Origin: Plecoglossus altivelis
Lineage: Eukaryota > Chordata > Actinopteri > Osmeriformes > Plecoglossidae
Length of the DNA: 64,000 nt
Direction of reading: 5' to 3'
Assembly: GCA_036571765.1 (NCBI GenBank)
Contig: BROE01000010.1
Span: 9,240,721 to 9,304,720 of the forward strand
Position numbers and translations under genes: made by a program. Below, in pieces: positions 13,304 through 24,862 of the stretch. Position 1 is the stretch's first letter; the number at the start of each line of letters is the position of its first letter. A model generated the notes under the pieces. It was given only the letters and a program-made list of their open reading frames with translations, was not told where the DNA came from and searched no databases.

Positions 13304-14569
13304 ATGGAGAGCGAAGTAGCCGTAAGTGATCTTCAATTTCAATGATTCTGATCTTAGTCTATGCCGCTAACTAGCTATTTAGAGTGTAGCTTATTAACTT
13401 TTACTGGTTTAGTACTCAATTTACAAAATTAAATCAATCTGTCGACTTGTGAATACTCATGCTGGATGTTAAAATATCGATTAATAGTAAAGCAGCAAGG
13501 TTAGCTAAAGCTTGTAGCAGGTTAGCTAACTGACAAGCTACCTAATGAAAGCTAAGCTAGCTGTTAACAAGCAGGCGAATTTGGATGAACAATATGTTCA
13601 CAATGATGTTAACCAGTTTTCTAACTAAGGTTAATGGTAAGTAGTTATCTAACTAGTTTGTTAGCTCATTTTAGTTTTATAGAGTTTGCCTTGGCCAAAG
13701 TTCATTAAGCGTTCTGACTACTAAATCCTGTGTCACAATGTTCTCCTATCTACAGTACAAAGAGTTTTTTTTTTTTTTTTTAAACAGCAGGTGTGCCTTT
13801 GAAGTACTGTTGCCCGACATAGCCAGACCAAAACAGATTTGTCTGGTTCCCAAGAAATTGTCCTGATCTAAAGGAAAAATAAGTTGTTTCAACAAACATT
13901 TAGAGTCGGAAAAGTAAAAAAAATCAACATAAAAATTAGCCATTCACGGTTAACCCAACTAGGGTTAAAGTGGCTATTCACGATTAACCCAATAAGTGTT
14001 GAAGTTAACCTGTGATGAGTGGCTAGCTAAATTGTGATTATGTTGTTAGTTAGCTAACTTTCGTTTCCTGCTGTTTGCTTGTTACAGAGGTCATCAAATG
14101 GACTAATAAATCACTTGACAATAAAGTTTGCAAAGAGAAATGTTTTCCTTTGAAAGAGGCGTGCCTTTCAAGTGAAACAATTAAAATGAAGAGCTGATTG
14201 CAGATATGCATGTTGTTCTTTGAAGAAAAAAACAACAACACATTTGTACATATCATAATGCAAGATAAAAAGTTGGTTCTAATAGATTTGACTGCGTGTT
14301 AAGGTAGAGACTAGATGTTGGCCGTTTCTCCCTATGACCCCGATGTGTATGATCACGTCACTCAGACACAGACCAGCACTCCGTCTCCACCCCCTGATCC
14401 TGAATCTGCTGAACCCAGCAACACCACTAAGTCTCACCACACACCGCGCTTTGGAACCATCATCCCTAATCGCATTTTTGTAGGAGGCATCGACTTCAAG
14501 GTGAGTTCTCATCTTGTTTAATCTTTTTTATCTACTCGTTCACTTCTTTTTTCCATTGGTACTAAAAGT

Positions 14570-14601
<32 letters not shown>

Positions 14602-16644
14602 AGACTAATGAGAATGACCTGAGACGGTTCTTCTCCCAGCATGGAGCAGTTAAAGAGGTGAAGATTGTGACTGACCGTGCTGGGGTGTCAAAAGGGTGAG
14701 TTGATTAGAACGACTTTCCAATTATGATAAATAGGTCAATTTAACCGTTGTCACCAAATGGCTGCATCATGGGGTTCATTTGTCATTTTGTTTTGTATTA
14801 CACCGTGGTCTTAAAAGTTTGACTGTAAAGTAGGCCAGAGGATGGTTATTTCCATCCATTTAAGGACAGGTATGACTCATTGAACAGTGCTCGCTTGAAA
14901 TTCAAGATGATGTTGGTTCAAATCAGCCATGTTGTGTTGGGTAAGCGTCAGCAAAATGAAAACGTCACATTAAATGATTTGTGCCCATCCTATAGGTATG
15001 GATTTGTTACCTTTGAGACACAGGATGATGCGCAGAAAGTCCTGCATGAAGTAAGTAGACTGCTTAGAAGTTGGAGTTTTTTTTCACGTGAGGAATCAGT
15101 TGTCCTTCTATGCCTAAATCAGACCCTGCTATTCTTTAGGCAGATGGGTTCAACTTCAGGGACAAGAGGCTTAACATCGGCCAGGCCATCCGAAAGCAAC
15201 AAGTGGTTATGCAGTGTAAGTGAGAGGAACAAACTCGTTCCACGTAACTTTTACTCGCGACTTGAATTGAATCATGGAGTGTTTTTAGTTGTCGTATGTA
15301 TTTCACACCAAAATATTGCTAAATATTTGCATGTGTTAAACTGTCTGGCGTAGGATGAAGGGGAGAATGGGGAGAAAGTAACGAACGACGATGGTTTCCT
15401 TTCCCTCTGCTCAGCCAACAGCTTCTCTGTGTCCAGCCCCAACCATGCCATGGCTGTGCCAGCGCAGTGTGGCACCATGTACCTCACCACCCCCACAGGC
15501 TACCCTTACACCTACCACAACGGAGTGGCCTACTTCCACAGTCCAGAAATCAAGTCCCTGGCTTCACACTGGCGTGTAAGTCCTAATCTAACTGTGTGTG
15601 AGGGTGGGGGTATGTGGGTCTGGGTCTCCATCATTCATTTTTATGATCTGTTTAGTCTCACTCTCGGTCGGTGTCGGGCTCTCCTGTGATGCTGACCCAT
15701 CCGCCTCAGCCAGTCTACCAACAGCCAGCCTACCACCATTACCAGGTCTGAAGAGAGACATCGGGCATCAGGACACCTTATATGTTACAACTCCATCAAT
15801 CTATGGACATTGTCATAAAGTGTCACACACACACACACAGCCTTACTGCTTGATACTGACACTCTTGTCCGTGTTTGTGTTCTGCACCAGCCCCCCGCCC
15901 AGTGTGTGCCCCCCGGCCACCTGCAGTGGAATGTCCCTCAGGTAAACCATGTATGGGTAGCAGCACGGACATTGAAGGTAGACTGAGTTCAGGGTGCATT
16001 TTGTAAGTGTGTGTGTGTGTGCGTGTGTGTGTGTTTCAGTCTGCGGTCCCTTCCAGCCCAGTGATGTATATGCAGCCCTCTGAGCTTCTCTATCAGCCCA
16101 TAGAGCCGCCTGCTGACAGCAGCTGTGTCCAGGCTGCCTTACCCCTCCTGGAGACTACCATCCCAGAGGTACAGATACTTCACCTGCATAGCCGAAACCA
16201 CACCGTGACACAGTGGGGGAAAGCTGGGTCAGCACCATGTCGTATGCGGCCTACATTAGGAGCTTTGTGTTTGCAGCAGTTTGTGGATCCCCTGGTTCAG
16301 TCCTACCATCAGCTGTATGCCCAGAGCCCTGGGGGACTGGCCCCAATCATCATGCAGCAGGACCCTGGGAAGGTAAGACAGAGGATCATCTCATGTGTTT
16401 CAAAAGGAAATCGGCGTCTTTTGGACGCTAAATCAAAGTCGATCACAGAGTTTCACAGAGTTCCAGATGACTAACTGCGGCGTTCCTTCGTCAGGAGCAG
16501 AAGTTCCACGCCTTGCAAGGGGGGGCCGCTATCAGCCTGAAGCCGAGGTACGGCCGCAGCCCACACTACACCTACCTGCACAAGGACTACCGCCCTGACA
16601 TCACAGACCACGCCCTCCTGCCCATCTCTGAGCCTCTAAAATAG
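13304..16644 (+). CDS. boll: Boule-like RNA-binding protein (DAZ family)
   Basis: Boule is a cytoplasmic germ-cell RNA-binding protein that promotes translation of meiotic mRNAs. Coding exons: 13304-13321, 14315-14500, 14604-14695, 14996-15050, 15140-15215, 15415-15575, 15656-15745, 15891-15941, 16040-16168, 16277-16372, 16495-16644. All junctions are GT-AG and phases agree, giving 367 aa. One RRM is visible: RNP-2 IFVGGI at about residues 60-65 and RNP-1 KGYGFVTF at about 98-105. It is followed by GTMYLTTPTGYPYTYHNG and a DAZ-motif-like stretch (QPVYQQPAYHHYQ, then LQWNVPQ). BOLL rather than DAZL is chosen because these segments match human BOLL closely. The first exon (MESEVA) is the least certain, because the acceptor at 14311-14314 has a weak pyrimidine tract; translation could start at the exon 2 ATG (14315). 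The C-terminus is longer than the roughly 283-residue human form: the final exon adds 49 residues I cannot align to human BOLL from memory. Confidence 0.88.
13322..14314. other. boll intron 1 with TAGC-rich words
   Basis: The interval between the two proposed first exons is AT-rich and carries many TTAGCTAA/GCTAGC-type words (about 13,500-13,560), a poly-T run at 13,765-13,781, and an imperfect repeat of a GGTTAACCCAA-like phrase near 13,948-14,015. No exon is seen inside it. Confidence 0.5.
13765..13781. repeat. Poly-T run
   Basis: Seventeen consecutive T inside the proposed boll intron 1. Confidence 0.9.
14569..14602. repeat. (GT)n microsatellite abutting a boll splice acceptor
   Basis: TGCGTGTGCG then an uninterrupted GT run leads straight into TAG at 14601-14603, the acceptor of boll exon 3. 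The repeat stands in the place of the usual polypyrimidine tract. Confidence 0.85.
16004..16035. repeat. (GT)n microsatellite abutting a second boll splice acceptor
   Basis: A GT run with one GC interruption ends in GTTTCAG at 16033-16039, the acceptor of boll exon 9. Confidence 0.85.
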
Positions 16645-18500
16645 ACTCCGCCCACCCCTCTGATATCATCTCTCAGGGCGGGGTAAACGACAGCCCGCTT
16701 CTCTCTCCGCTCACCAGCCTTCTCCCTCCATCCAGCCTCCAGCCAACCCAATCCTGCCCCTAACAGCCACTTGATATTACTGGTATTCTTAAAACAAGTA
16801 CATGCACTGAAGATGTTCCTTTTAATACGTATCTAGCTGTATTCTACTCTACCCATTACACTGACTATCAATGAAGCAAAAACGTTATGGACCTTTTTGT
16901 CTGAACATTCATTCTCTCTGCAAAACGCCGCAGGAACACCTCAGCTTTGGACTGTTCAGTGGCCAAACTGAATCAAACCAGGCTGAAAGTCATCAACTTT
17001 TAATCTCAGGTTGAGTGTTCCCAGTGGGGCTATAGTTTGTTATTGCCTCTGCTCTCTTTGTAACGGTCATCTCTGAAGACATTAGTGTAGTGTCTGATCT
17101 GTCCTCTCCTCCCACGCTTGTAGGAAAATCAATACATTACTACATCGATTCCTCTCAGAACATAAGGCAATCTGAATATAAACCGAGCACCTTAAATAAC
17201 CTCTGTCAGCTACTAGTTTACAGTTGGTAGAGAACTGAAAAAATGCTTCCTGACCAGAAATCAGCAGTTGCCGTTGTGCTATCTGCAGTGATGCCACTTT
17301 TCTGTCATCTTTTATAGTGCACAACAGTCTGTGTTGTCCCCTCATGAAAGACAAGAGAAGAGTGCTCTGTCCTCTGAAATAGTTTCATTCATGATCTTTG
17401 GTCATCAGAGAGCTCCGAACTGAACTCATGTGAAATGGACATCTTTCATTGAGATGTCTTAATTAGGATCGATTTTGTCAAATTAGGCTATATAAGGTCG
17501 CTGCCGTTTCCTTTTTTTTTGTTGCTAATCTTTCTTGAAAAGCAGAAAGAATGAATGTGTAAGGTATTATTGGGTATTTATACTGCAGTTATCTTGAATC
17601 ATTCTGATGACTTAACTGCCTTTAAACATATGAATACATAAACAGGTTTTCTGAGGATTAATTTTCTTTATATTTGACAGGTTTAACCCTTAATTAGTTA
17701 GTAATAATTAATTGCTTTTAGACAATTACGAGAGAAAAAAGTCAATGTTACACCCATTATTATACTTTCTTTAGAAATGTGAAAGTATTTAGGTGGTTCT
17801 GGTCGTTTTTTTGTATAAGGTTGCCCACCGCAGAGTTTTAAGGTTTCATTTTATGTGTCAACCATGCCTCAGTTAATTCAACCCCTTTTATAATAAATAC
17901 TTTTAAATTGCAATCGGAACAACTAGAACATAGCCATTCATTTTCAGAAACGGAACGCTATTTTACAGTTGCAGTACATGCTGATGGTAGTGAATGTCAC
18001 TAAAACACTGTTTTAACAAGTATTCTTTTTATACTGAAGTCATTGACAGCTACCATGGGACCTTTAGTTTCACATGTCATAGAACAGAAATGTAATATTT
18101 GTTAGCAAATATGAAGATTTTATTGTCTAATAGTTTGATGTTTGAGATGTTTCACTGTGCAACTGTTCTGTCTGCTCAGGATGTTATAACAGTATAAATA
18201 TGCTGTATTCTTTCTAGGAATATGCACCTTTTGGTATGTTCAGTTATTGTAATGCCAGTTACATTGAAAAGCACTGAGACCTCAAGCAGTGTTTTGTAGG
18301 AACAAATCTCAGGGTCAAATGAGCATCTTAAAAGAAAGCTTCATGTCATGTTTGGTATATAGTTCTGACCAATCGCATGTCCCGTTACATGTATCTTCTG
18401 CTAAGTCATGACTTGCCTTCTTAATGTGAGAGCAGAACTGTGTGTTCCTAAAATGAAGAGGTCATTTGTTCTGACAAATAAAGTTTGATTTTGAATCAAC
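16645..18500 (+). other. boll 3' UTR
   Basis: AT-rich sequence with no coding signal follows the boll stop and ends after an AATAAA at 18477-18482. An earlier AATAAA near 17,891 may be an alternative site. The extent is inferred from the polyadenylation signals. Confidence 0.6.
18477..18482 (+). terminator. Polyadenylation signal (boll)
   Basis: AATAAA about 1.8 kb after the stop codon, followed by a T-rich stretch. Confidence 0.5.
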
Positions 18501-19440
18501 ATCTATACAGTAACCAACACTCAAACTGATTTGATGAGTGTGAATCTTAATATACCAAAAATGCGTGATTGTAAATATATCTGACATTTTAATTTATAAA
18601 ATGTGAATAGATATCCACCAGGGACAAAATGACAAAACAGGTGTTACATTGCCTTTGTTTTTGAGTAACAATAGTTCAGAATTCAACATGGGATGAAGAA
18701 ATTGAACAAGACCAACTATTGCTTTTAAAATCTAAGACAGCACCACACAGTTGTCAATCATTATTTACTCACATATTTCAAACAATAAATTACTCTTGAA
18801 ACAAAAGGAATAGAATCAACAGATTTTCTGAATGACGTATGAAAATAGTCGTCCCCCCATATAACCAATAACCTGGAAAAAGGCTTTTTGTTGAAGAACA
18901 GGTGCAGAATCTTTTGTCCAGTGAGCAAACAGCCTCAGCTGAGAGACACCTGCACTATTTAGTAGCTCTCAAATGCTTTCATAAGAAAGTGGGCCAGTAA
19001 CTGTAATGTGACCCCCCACATCATTCAACAGATCCAGTGTTCAGTTGGCATCTCGACCTGGATACGGCGATGATATAACGGTCTGTAACATTTGGTTGTG
19101 GCACAGCTGCCTTGGCTGTGACTTCACACAGCCCCACATTTGGACAAAGATGATAGAATACAAAGAATAGGAAGTTAAGAAGAAGGGAAACAAAACCAAG
19201 CAGAAAGGCAAAGTTAGTCTGTTTGTTAGGTAAAGACACAATCCCACAGTCAACCAAGGGAGTACAATGAATGTAACGTTTCACCACAACACTGCTATAT
19301 CTGAAACATTCAGGTTAGATTGAGATGTTATGTCTCAGTTATTACAGTCATGACAGTTTTGTACTAACACTAGCATGTGATTTTTAGTGTGCTTGTTTTC
19401 TCTTGGGTCTGTGATAATGTACAGTTTAGGATGGACAGGG
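18501..19440. other. boll-mob4 convergent spacer
   Basis: AT-rich DNA between the boll 3' end and the mob4 3' end. Part of it is probably mob4 3' UTR on the minus strand; I see no decisive minus-strand AATAAA, so the mob4 end is not fixed. No gene is seen. Confidence 0.45.
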
Positions 19441-19449
19441 TCTGTGTGT

Positions 19450-19487
<38 letters not shown>

Positions 19488-19514
19488 ATGTGTGTGTGCG
19501 TGTGCGTGTGCTTG
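19441..19514. repeat. (GT)n microsatellite, likely mob4 3' UTR
   Basis: GT dinucleotides with CT and GC interruptions, ending 27 bp downstream of the mob4 stop (CA on the coding strand). It probably lies within the mob4 mRNA. Confidence 0.85.
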
Positions 19515-19540
19515 TAGGTTTGGCGTGATGTAGCTGGCGT

Positions 19541-21809
19541 TCAGGCTTCGCTCTCTCCCTCTGCCTCGTTCTGGACCTCCTCTTCCATGATGGGCACGAT
19601 GAGGTTGTCCTTGGACATCAGGTTGTACTTGATCACAAACCGTGTGAACCGATGGCACAAGAACGTCTCATTCTGCACAAGGGGGAAAAAATACCTTAGA
19701 ATTCCATAGGCAACCTGTTCCAGCATAGAGGTGTTTAACTGATGGTGTAAGGAGCATGGTTTCCATAAACTGTTAGCAGTACAAGGTATGCATGAAACGA
19801 CGCAACAGGAAATGACATAGCAATTTACCTCATATTTGTCAAAGATTTGGCGATGGTGAAAGTAGGCATGAGAGAATATCCTGTAGATCCGTCTGCAAAC
19901 TGAGCCCAGCTTGGCAACAGAAGATTCTTTGATGCTCACCCTGCATTCAGCCAAAACACAATCAAGTCACATGGGTTTCTGTAGAACAATTGCAAGTTCT
20001 CGACAGTAAACGTGAAGACGAAAGAGGCGTAGCAGGACAGAGCGTTGATTGATCACGTTAGTGAGCTGTGCGTGCAGTACGGGGCACAAGGGGAGTGCGT
20101 CAGGGAGTGGACGCTATCTTTACCTGCTGGGGAAGTACTTGTTGCTGTTCAGGAGGCAGGCTGCTCCATCTAGGGTGTGTCGGGTGTAGTCGATGGCAGG
20201 ACACTGAAATGCCAAGGAAAATGGCAGGGGTTCAAACTCTCCTCCAGAAGGCTGAGCCTGTGACGTGAGGGAGGGGTACCCACCTCTTTGGGAGTCTTGT
20301 GAGCAGCACAGAGAAAGATCCACTGCTCTGTGGCAGTCATCTGGGTGCAGGTGTCTGGATGGCACTCTCCCTGGAGGAATACCAAGACAACTGGTTGCAA
20401 ATCACGTTCAGCATATCCCCGATGAGCCCCAGTTTGAGATATCGATGTGAGTTTGACAAAACCTAGTTTGTACTTCTAATATGTAGCAAAAACGAAAATG
20501 ACGATTATGATCAACATAGAGCACGGCGTTATAGTATACCTGTAACTTTACAGCAAGACCATTCAGCTCAAGACAAAACTGCCTGAAACACAGAACATTG
20601 GACAACAAATTAGGGTGGTTACAAAGGGTTCGATGCTTGCAAAGCTGGTTCATTGACACCAAACGGATGATCAAGTTCAAATTTCACCCGAGCGCCCCTG
20701 GACACACTGTCTGTTCCAGAGTAGCCTGTCAGTTGAGCAGTCACCTGAGGTGTTCGTACTTCCAGACTCCCTCATCCTGGCCCTCGGGGGGGTCCAGAAT
20801 CTTCTCGATGTTGGCGCAGTCTGACCTGATGTTCTGTTGAATATACTGAGGAGAAACAACACAGTCTTTGTAGCCAGAAAAGACCAAATCGCTAGCAAGG
20901 CAAGTTTGAATGATAGAGACCCATACTCCGAAATGGGTAGGCCCAACCACTACATAAAGCCTATATCTTATATAATTAATCCCTCCAACAACTGATTTAG
21001 GAGTACAGCCACTTTTAAGAATATTAGCTGGCTATTTGCTTAAGATCTCACCTGCTGCACGGCCAGAGTGCTGTCCATCTCCTCAAATGACTCATCTGGC
21101 CAATTGTAGAAATCCTGTAGACGTTACAAAACCAGATAAGCTATTCAGTTACCTTTCCTTTATTAGCCCGAACGTAGCCTACTTTTTCAACATTCCCTAA
21201 AACCTGCAAGACAAGTTAGAAAACTAGCCGTCGACAATTCAGTTTGCCTGAACGGTTGTTGTTATATCTAAGTTAGCTAACTGACATTGTTAGTAACTAA
21301 CAGATCAGCTGTCACTGTCAGTGACATTTTCAGCCTAGCAAGCTACTTCGCTAACATAATTTAGCTACAGCTATCTACAATCACGTATCTAGCAAAGTAC
21401 TGTACTTAGTCGACATTAGCCACCGAATTAACCAAGCTACGTTTACACGCATACTAAAACCACCAGGCAAGTAATAGGATACCTATAAATTAGCCAGTCA
21501 ACGGGGTAGCTGGACAATGTTAGGCTAGCTATGTGGCTAACTAGCTGGTAGCTAGTTTGACAAAACTAGCTAGTTCTAGTTGTAGCCAATAGCAGTCACA
21601 GTACCGGATGCTGGCAAGACGACAAGCGTAATAGCTAGCTAGCCAGCCTGTTAGTTAGCCACAATAATGTAACTTTGTCATACTAAATTATACTACATCT
21701 TAAAAAAATGTACTAGCCTTTCACGTTAGAATGCTAAAAAATACAATACTTTTGTCTTAGTCCCTGGTCGGTTCCTCCTCAGAACAGCTGTACCCTCCGC
21801 CATGACCAT
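19541..21809 (-). CDS. mob4: MOB-like protein 4 (phocein)
   Basis: MOB4 is a kinase-adaptor of the Mob family and a subunit of the STRIPAK phosphatase complex, acting in cytoplasm and at Golgi and synaptic membranes. Eight coding exons on the minus strand in translation order: 21750-21809, 21052-21114, 20745-20845, 20540-20582, 20284-20370, 20124-20203, 19829-19940, 19541-19672. All have GT-AG borders and matching phases, giving 225 aa, the length of human MOB4. The start MVMAEGTAVLRRNRPGTK and the end EEEVQNE...GESEA match the human protein. Zinc ligands typical of Mob proteins fall at C92, C97, H169 and H174. A few substitutions are seen, for example Gly for Ser after KLQ. Convergence with boll matches the human arrangement (BOLL and MOB4 convergent on 2q33), but rftn2 and mars2, which lie between them in human, are absent here. 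Confidence 0.95.
21200..21720. repeat. TAGC-rich simple-like sequence, mob4 intron 1
   Basis: Dense TTAGCTAAC, GCTAGCTA and TAGCTAG words across the first mob4 intron, as in boll intron 1. It is probably low-complexity drift sequence common in teleost introns rather than a discrete element. Confidence 0.5.
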
Positions 21810-22573
21810 CTCGCCTGGAATCCGGATGTCAGTACGCACAGCGCTTCCTGATGTCATGTGGGATAGGAGACAGGCCCACGAACAGAAAGACATCCAACAC
21901 TTTTTACCCACAAACTGACCGGCACAGTAACACAGTAGAGACGTTTTATTACAAAATGTGTTCTTTTCGCTCAAAGTCTGCACCTGGTGGTGTCTATTAC
22001 TTCTGACAAATACAATTGCTACTGATTAAATCGAACTCATCAGTCAATTGGATTGTTAGAGTCATCTCCATCATCTGCAAATTGGGAACAAAGGATATGT
22101 TTCTGCAGATGTTTATCTCATTCACATGTAATACTAATTCAACTGTAACTTAAAGCTTATAGCAGATTTTTTTTAACTTGTAGCCTACAGCTATTAAGAC
22201 ACACCACTAATTAAAGGACTGTGCTACCCCCCCTTCCTTGCCATCCATAACTTGATCCGTGTATCAAATTCTAATATGCAGCAGTGTTTTCCCCTGAATG
22301 ATTGAAATTGTGATGACCTAAAGCATTCCAAAGAGTGAGCATGTATTCATGTATTATCCAGTAATTGTGGATTAGTGGATAAACGTTTTGTGTAGACAAT
22401 ATACAGTATGAAGACACGTGGGGGAATAAAGTGCGGGGCTCGGATGTTTGCATTGATGAATCAGGGGTTTATGTGTATGGACGGGATCAAGACCTTGGCA
22501 GCATCGCAAAAGCACCAAATCCCTCCTCATTAAAATAACAAAACGTCTGATCCATTGACCTTTTATTGAGGTT

Positions 22574-22580
22574 TATAAAA
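22574..22580 (+). promoter_or_regulatory. TATA box of the first gamma-S-like gene
   Basis: TATAAAA lies 61 bp before the start codon at 22641, the spacing seen for all crystallin genes in this cluster. Confidence 0.7.
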
Positions 22581-22640
22581 CAGGCGCGGCTCTGTCATGG
22601 ATATTACATTGAGGAAAACAGCCCCAACTCTCAGTACAGA

Positions 22641-23887
22641 ATGAGTAAGGTAAGGCTGAGCAATTGGGGAGCAGTTGTAAATATGCCTTAGATAATAATG
22701 AATGAATGTTTAATTGTTTGGGAGTGGGGGAGAAGCTGTACATTTGTTTAAACTGATTTGTCACTGTCATAGTTTACAGAACCTCCAATATGCAATACTT
22801 TGCAAATTGGAGGTTAATATTGGATAGCTTGATATGACCAAACCTATTCAAACTCCTTGCCATAAAAGGCAAGATAGCGTGACACTGAAACCTATTCCTG
22901 CTTCGACCCTGATTTTAGATCACTTTCTATGAGGATAAAAACTTCCAGGGGCGCTCCTATGAGTGCGACACGGACTGCCCTGACATGCACCCCCACTTCA
23001 GTCGCTGCAACTCCATCAGGGTGGATGGAGGGTGCTGGGTGCTGTATGAGAGACCCAACTACACTGGCTACCAGTATGTCCTGACCAGGGGGGAGTACCC
23101 AGAGTACCAGCGCTGGATGGGCTACAATGACAACATTCGCTCCTGCCGTACTTTCTCTTATGTGAGTAGCAGGGTGGTGAGAAAAGGGGCTTGTTTGTTG
23201 GTTTTTTGTTCGGGTACTTTGTGGATTTTTGAACGTGTAGCTTCTGTCCATTGTCTGTGAAGGCCTTTGTTATCCCAACAGTGCAAATGACATTATCATT
23301 TTGATGTTGCTGTACACTGAGCTGGTAGATTCAGTGGAAAGTACAATTTGAGTAATGGGGGTCAAATAATAGACCCAGTTTTTAGACCAAAGTTCAGGGA
23401 CTGCATCTGTCTGAAAAATGTTACGCAAAGCCGCCTACTTCTCATGTCTCACCCCATCTGTGAGTTGTGTCACGTAGCCTCAACTCTATTTGTGAACCGT
23501 GGACACCTCTGATTCCTGTGCATTGTCAGGGAGCATTTTCTTGAAAGCTACAATACTACTCACCTCAGATAACCTCAGTTGATCTATGTATCTGCCCCAC
23601 TGCCCCAGCAGACAAGTGGAGGACCCTACCGCATGAGAATCTACGAGCGCCCTGACTTCCAGGGCCAAATGATGGAGTTCAACGAGGACTGCGACTCTGT
23701 CCAAGGTCGTTTCCGCAGCCGTGACATCTACTCCTGCAACGTGATGGAGGGCTACTGGACCATGTATGAGCACCCCAGCTACAGGGGGCGCCAGTACTTC
23801 ATGAGGCCTGGGGAGTACAGGAAGTTCAGCGACTGGGGAGCCACCTGCGCCACCACTGGCTCTTTCCGCAGGATCACTGACTTTTAG
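22641..23887 (+). CDS. crygs: Gamma-S-like crystallin
   Basis: A soluble structural lens protein made of two beta/gamma double Greek-key domains that gives refractive power. Exons: 22641-22649 (MSK), 22919-23161 (81 codons, N-domain), 23609-23887 (C-domain), giving about 176 aa; the last acceptor is a CAGCAG, so it may start at 23612. The MSK start, ITFYEDKNFQGR and RCNSIRVDGG...YERPN...GEYPEYQRWMG match CRYGS. All four conserved domain tryptophans are present (two in CWVLYERP and QRWMG, two in YWTMYEHP and SDWG), unlike the gamma-M genes next door. It is divergent from mob4 (about 830 bp between start codons). The assignment to gamma-S rather than a gamma-MX type is likely but not certain. 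Confidence 0.85.
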
Positions 23888-23914
23888 GAACCAAATTCTC
23901 TCCACTGTCTAGTC

Positions 23915-23920
23915 AATAAA
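23915..23920 (+). terminator. Polyadenylation signal (22.6 kb gamma-S-like gene)
   Basis: AATAAA 28 bp after the stop. Confidence 0.75.
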
Positions 23921-24800
23921 TTCACACCCCAAATGGTTCCTGCTGTTGGTACTTCATTTTCTGCCTCTGGGTCAGCGTATAGAATGTAAAACAGATATTA
24001 CTGCAAAAGTGTAGCAGAAAGTGATATTCATTTAGTTTTTAGTTTTTACAAAACCAAACCTTTGTATGTCCTCTGACAGCTAGGCTCAGTTGATTACTGG
24101 ATTGTTCTAGTCTAGTTCTATTGCAGCAGGGTCCCTTGACACGTACATATTTTCAAACCTTTGGGTCGATCTGGGTCACGCAGTGGAAACATGCCTCGTT
24201 GGCAGAGATCCCAACCAGAAAGATATGACAGACAATGCGTCATTGGACAGAAGAAAATGCTTATTGTCTAGAGAAGAGTCCTGAGAGAATGAAAACAGAT
24301 CCCATGTCATGAATAGTCGTTTCCCTTCCATGTAAACACAAATGGTGTTGGTTCCTGTCACTGTCAGTCAAAGGAAGAAAAGCAGAGCATAGTGGGAAGA
24401 CCAATTATAATAACAAAGATCACAGAGAAGTTTTACAATGTTGTAATGTAAATGTCTAATCCCACAACAAAATGAATCTGAAAGAATTCTGAACAATTAT
24501 TCATTAATAATGATGCATTCATAGTTATTACAAATTAGGCACACAATGCGATATCTGCATACTCAAATACAGGACTAATAACTATATAGTGAATATTAGA
24601 ACAAGCATTCAACAAAATGATTGCAAAGATTAAACCTGTCAAGGTAGTGTTGTGCTTCACTTGAAGGTTCTGTCAGACTATTTACAATGTCACAGTGAGG
24701 ACCTCAAAGAACATGGAACTGGTGAGCTTTCTGCTGACTCAAAACATCTGCTCATTTGAATGACAAAACCACGCATCACACCTTTCCACAACTCAAACAC
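23921..24800. other. Intergenic spacer
   Basis: No coding signal. A TGCTGACTCA at 24732-24741, a Maf-type half site, lies about 60 bp before the TATA of the next crystallin gene and could be a lens enhancer site. Confidence 0.4.
24732..24741 (+). promoter_or_regulatory. Maf-response-element-like site
   Basis: TGCTGACTCA resembles the TGCTGA half of the MARE bound by large Maf factors, known activators of crystallin genes. The motif is seen; its use is inferred from position upstream of a lens gene. Confidence 0.4.
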
Positions 24801-24801
24801 A

Positions 24802-24808
24802 TATAAGG
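24802..24808 (+). promoter_or_regulatory. TATA-like box, gamma-M gene at 24.9 kb
   Basis: TATAAGG 55 bp before the start codon at 24863. Confidence 0.6.
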
Positions 24809-24862
24809 AATGTCATTGAGCATGGGGTTAAACCACAGCAAGTGACTCAACCGTCAGTTAAC

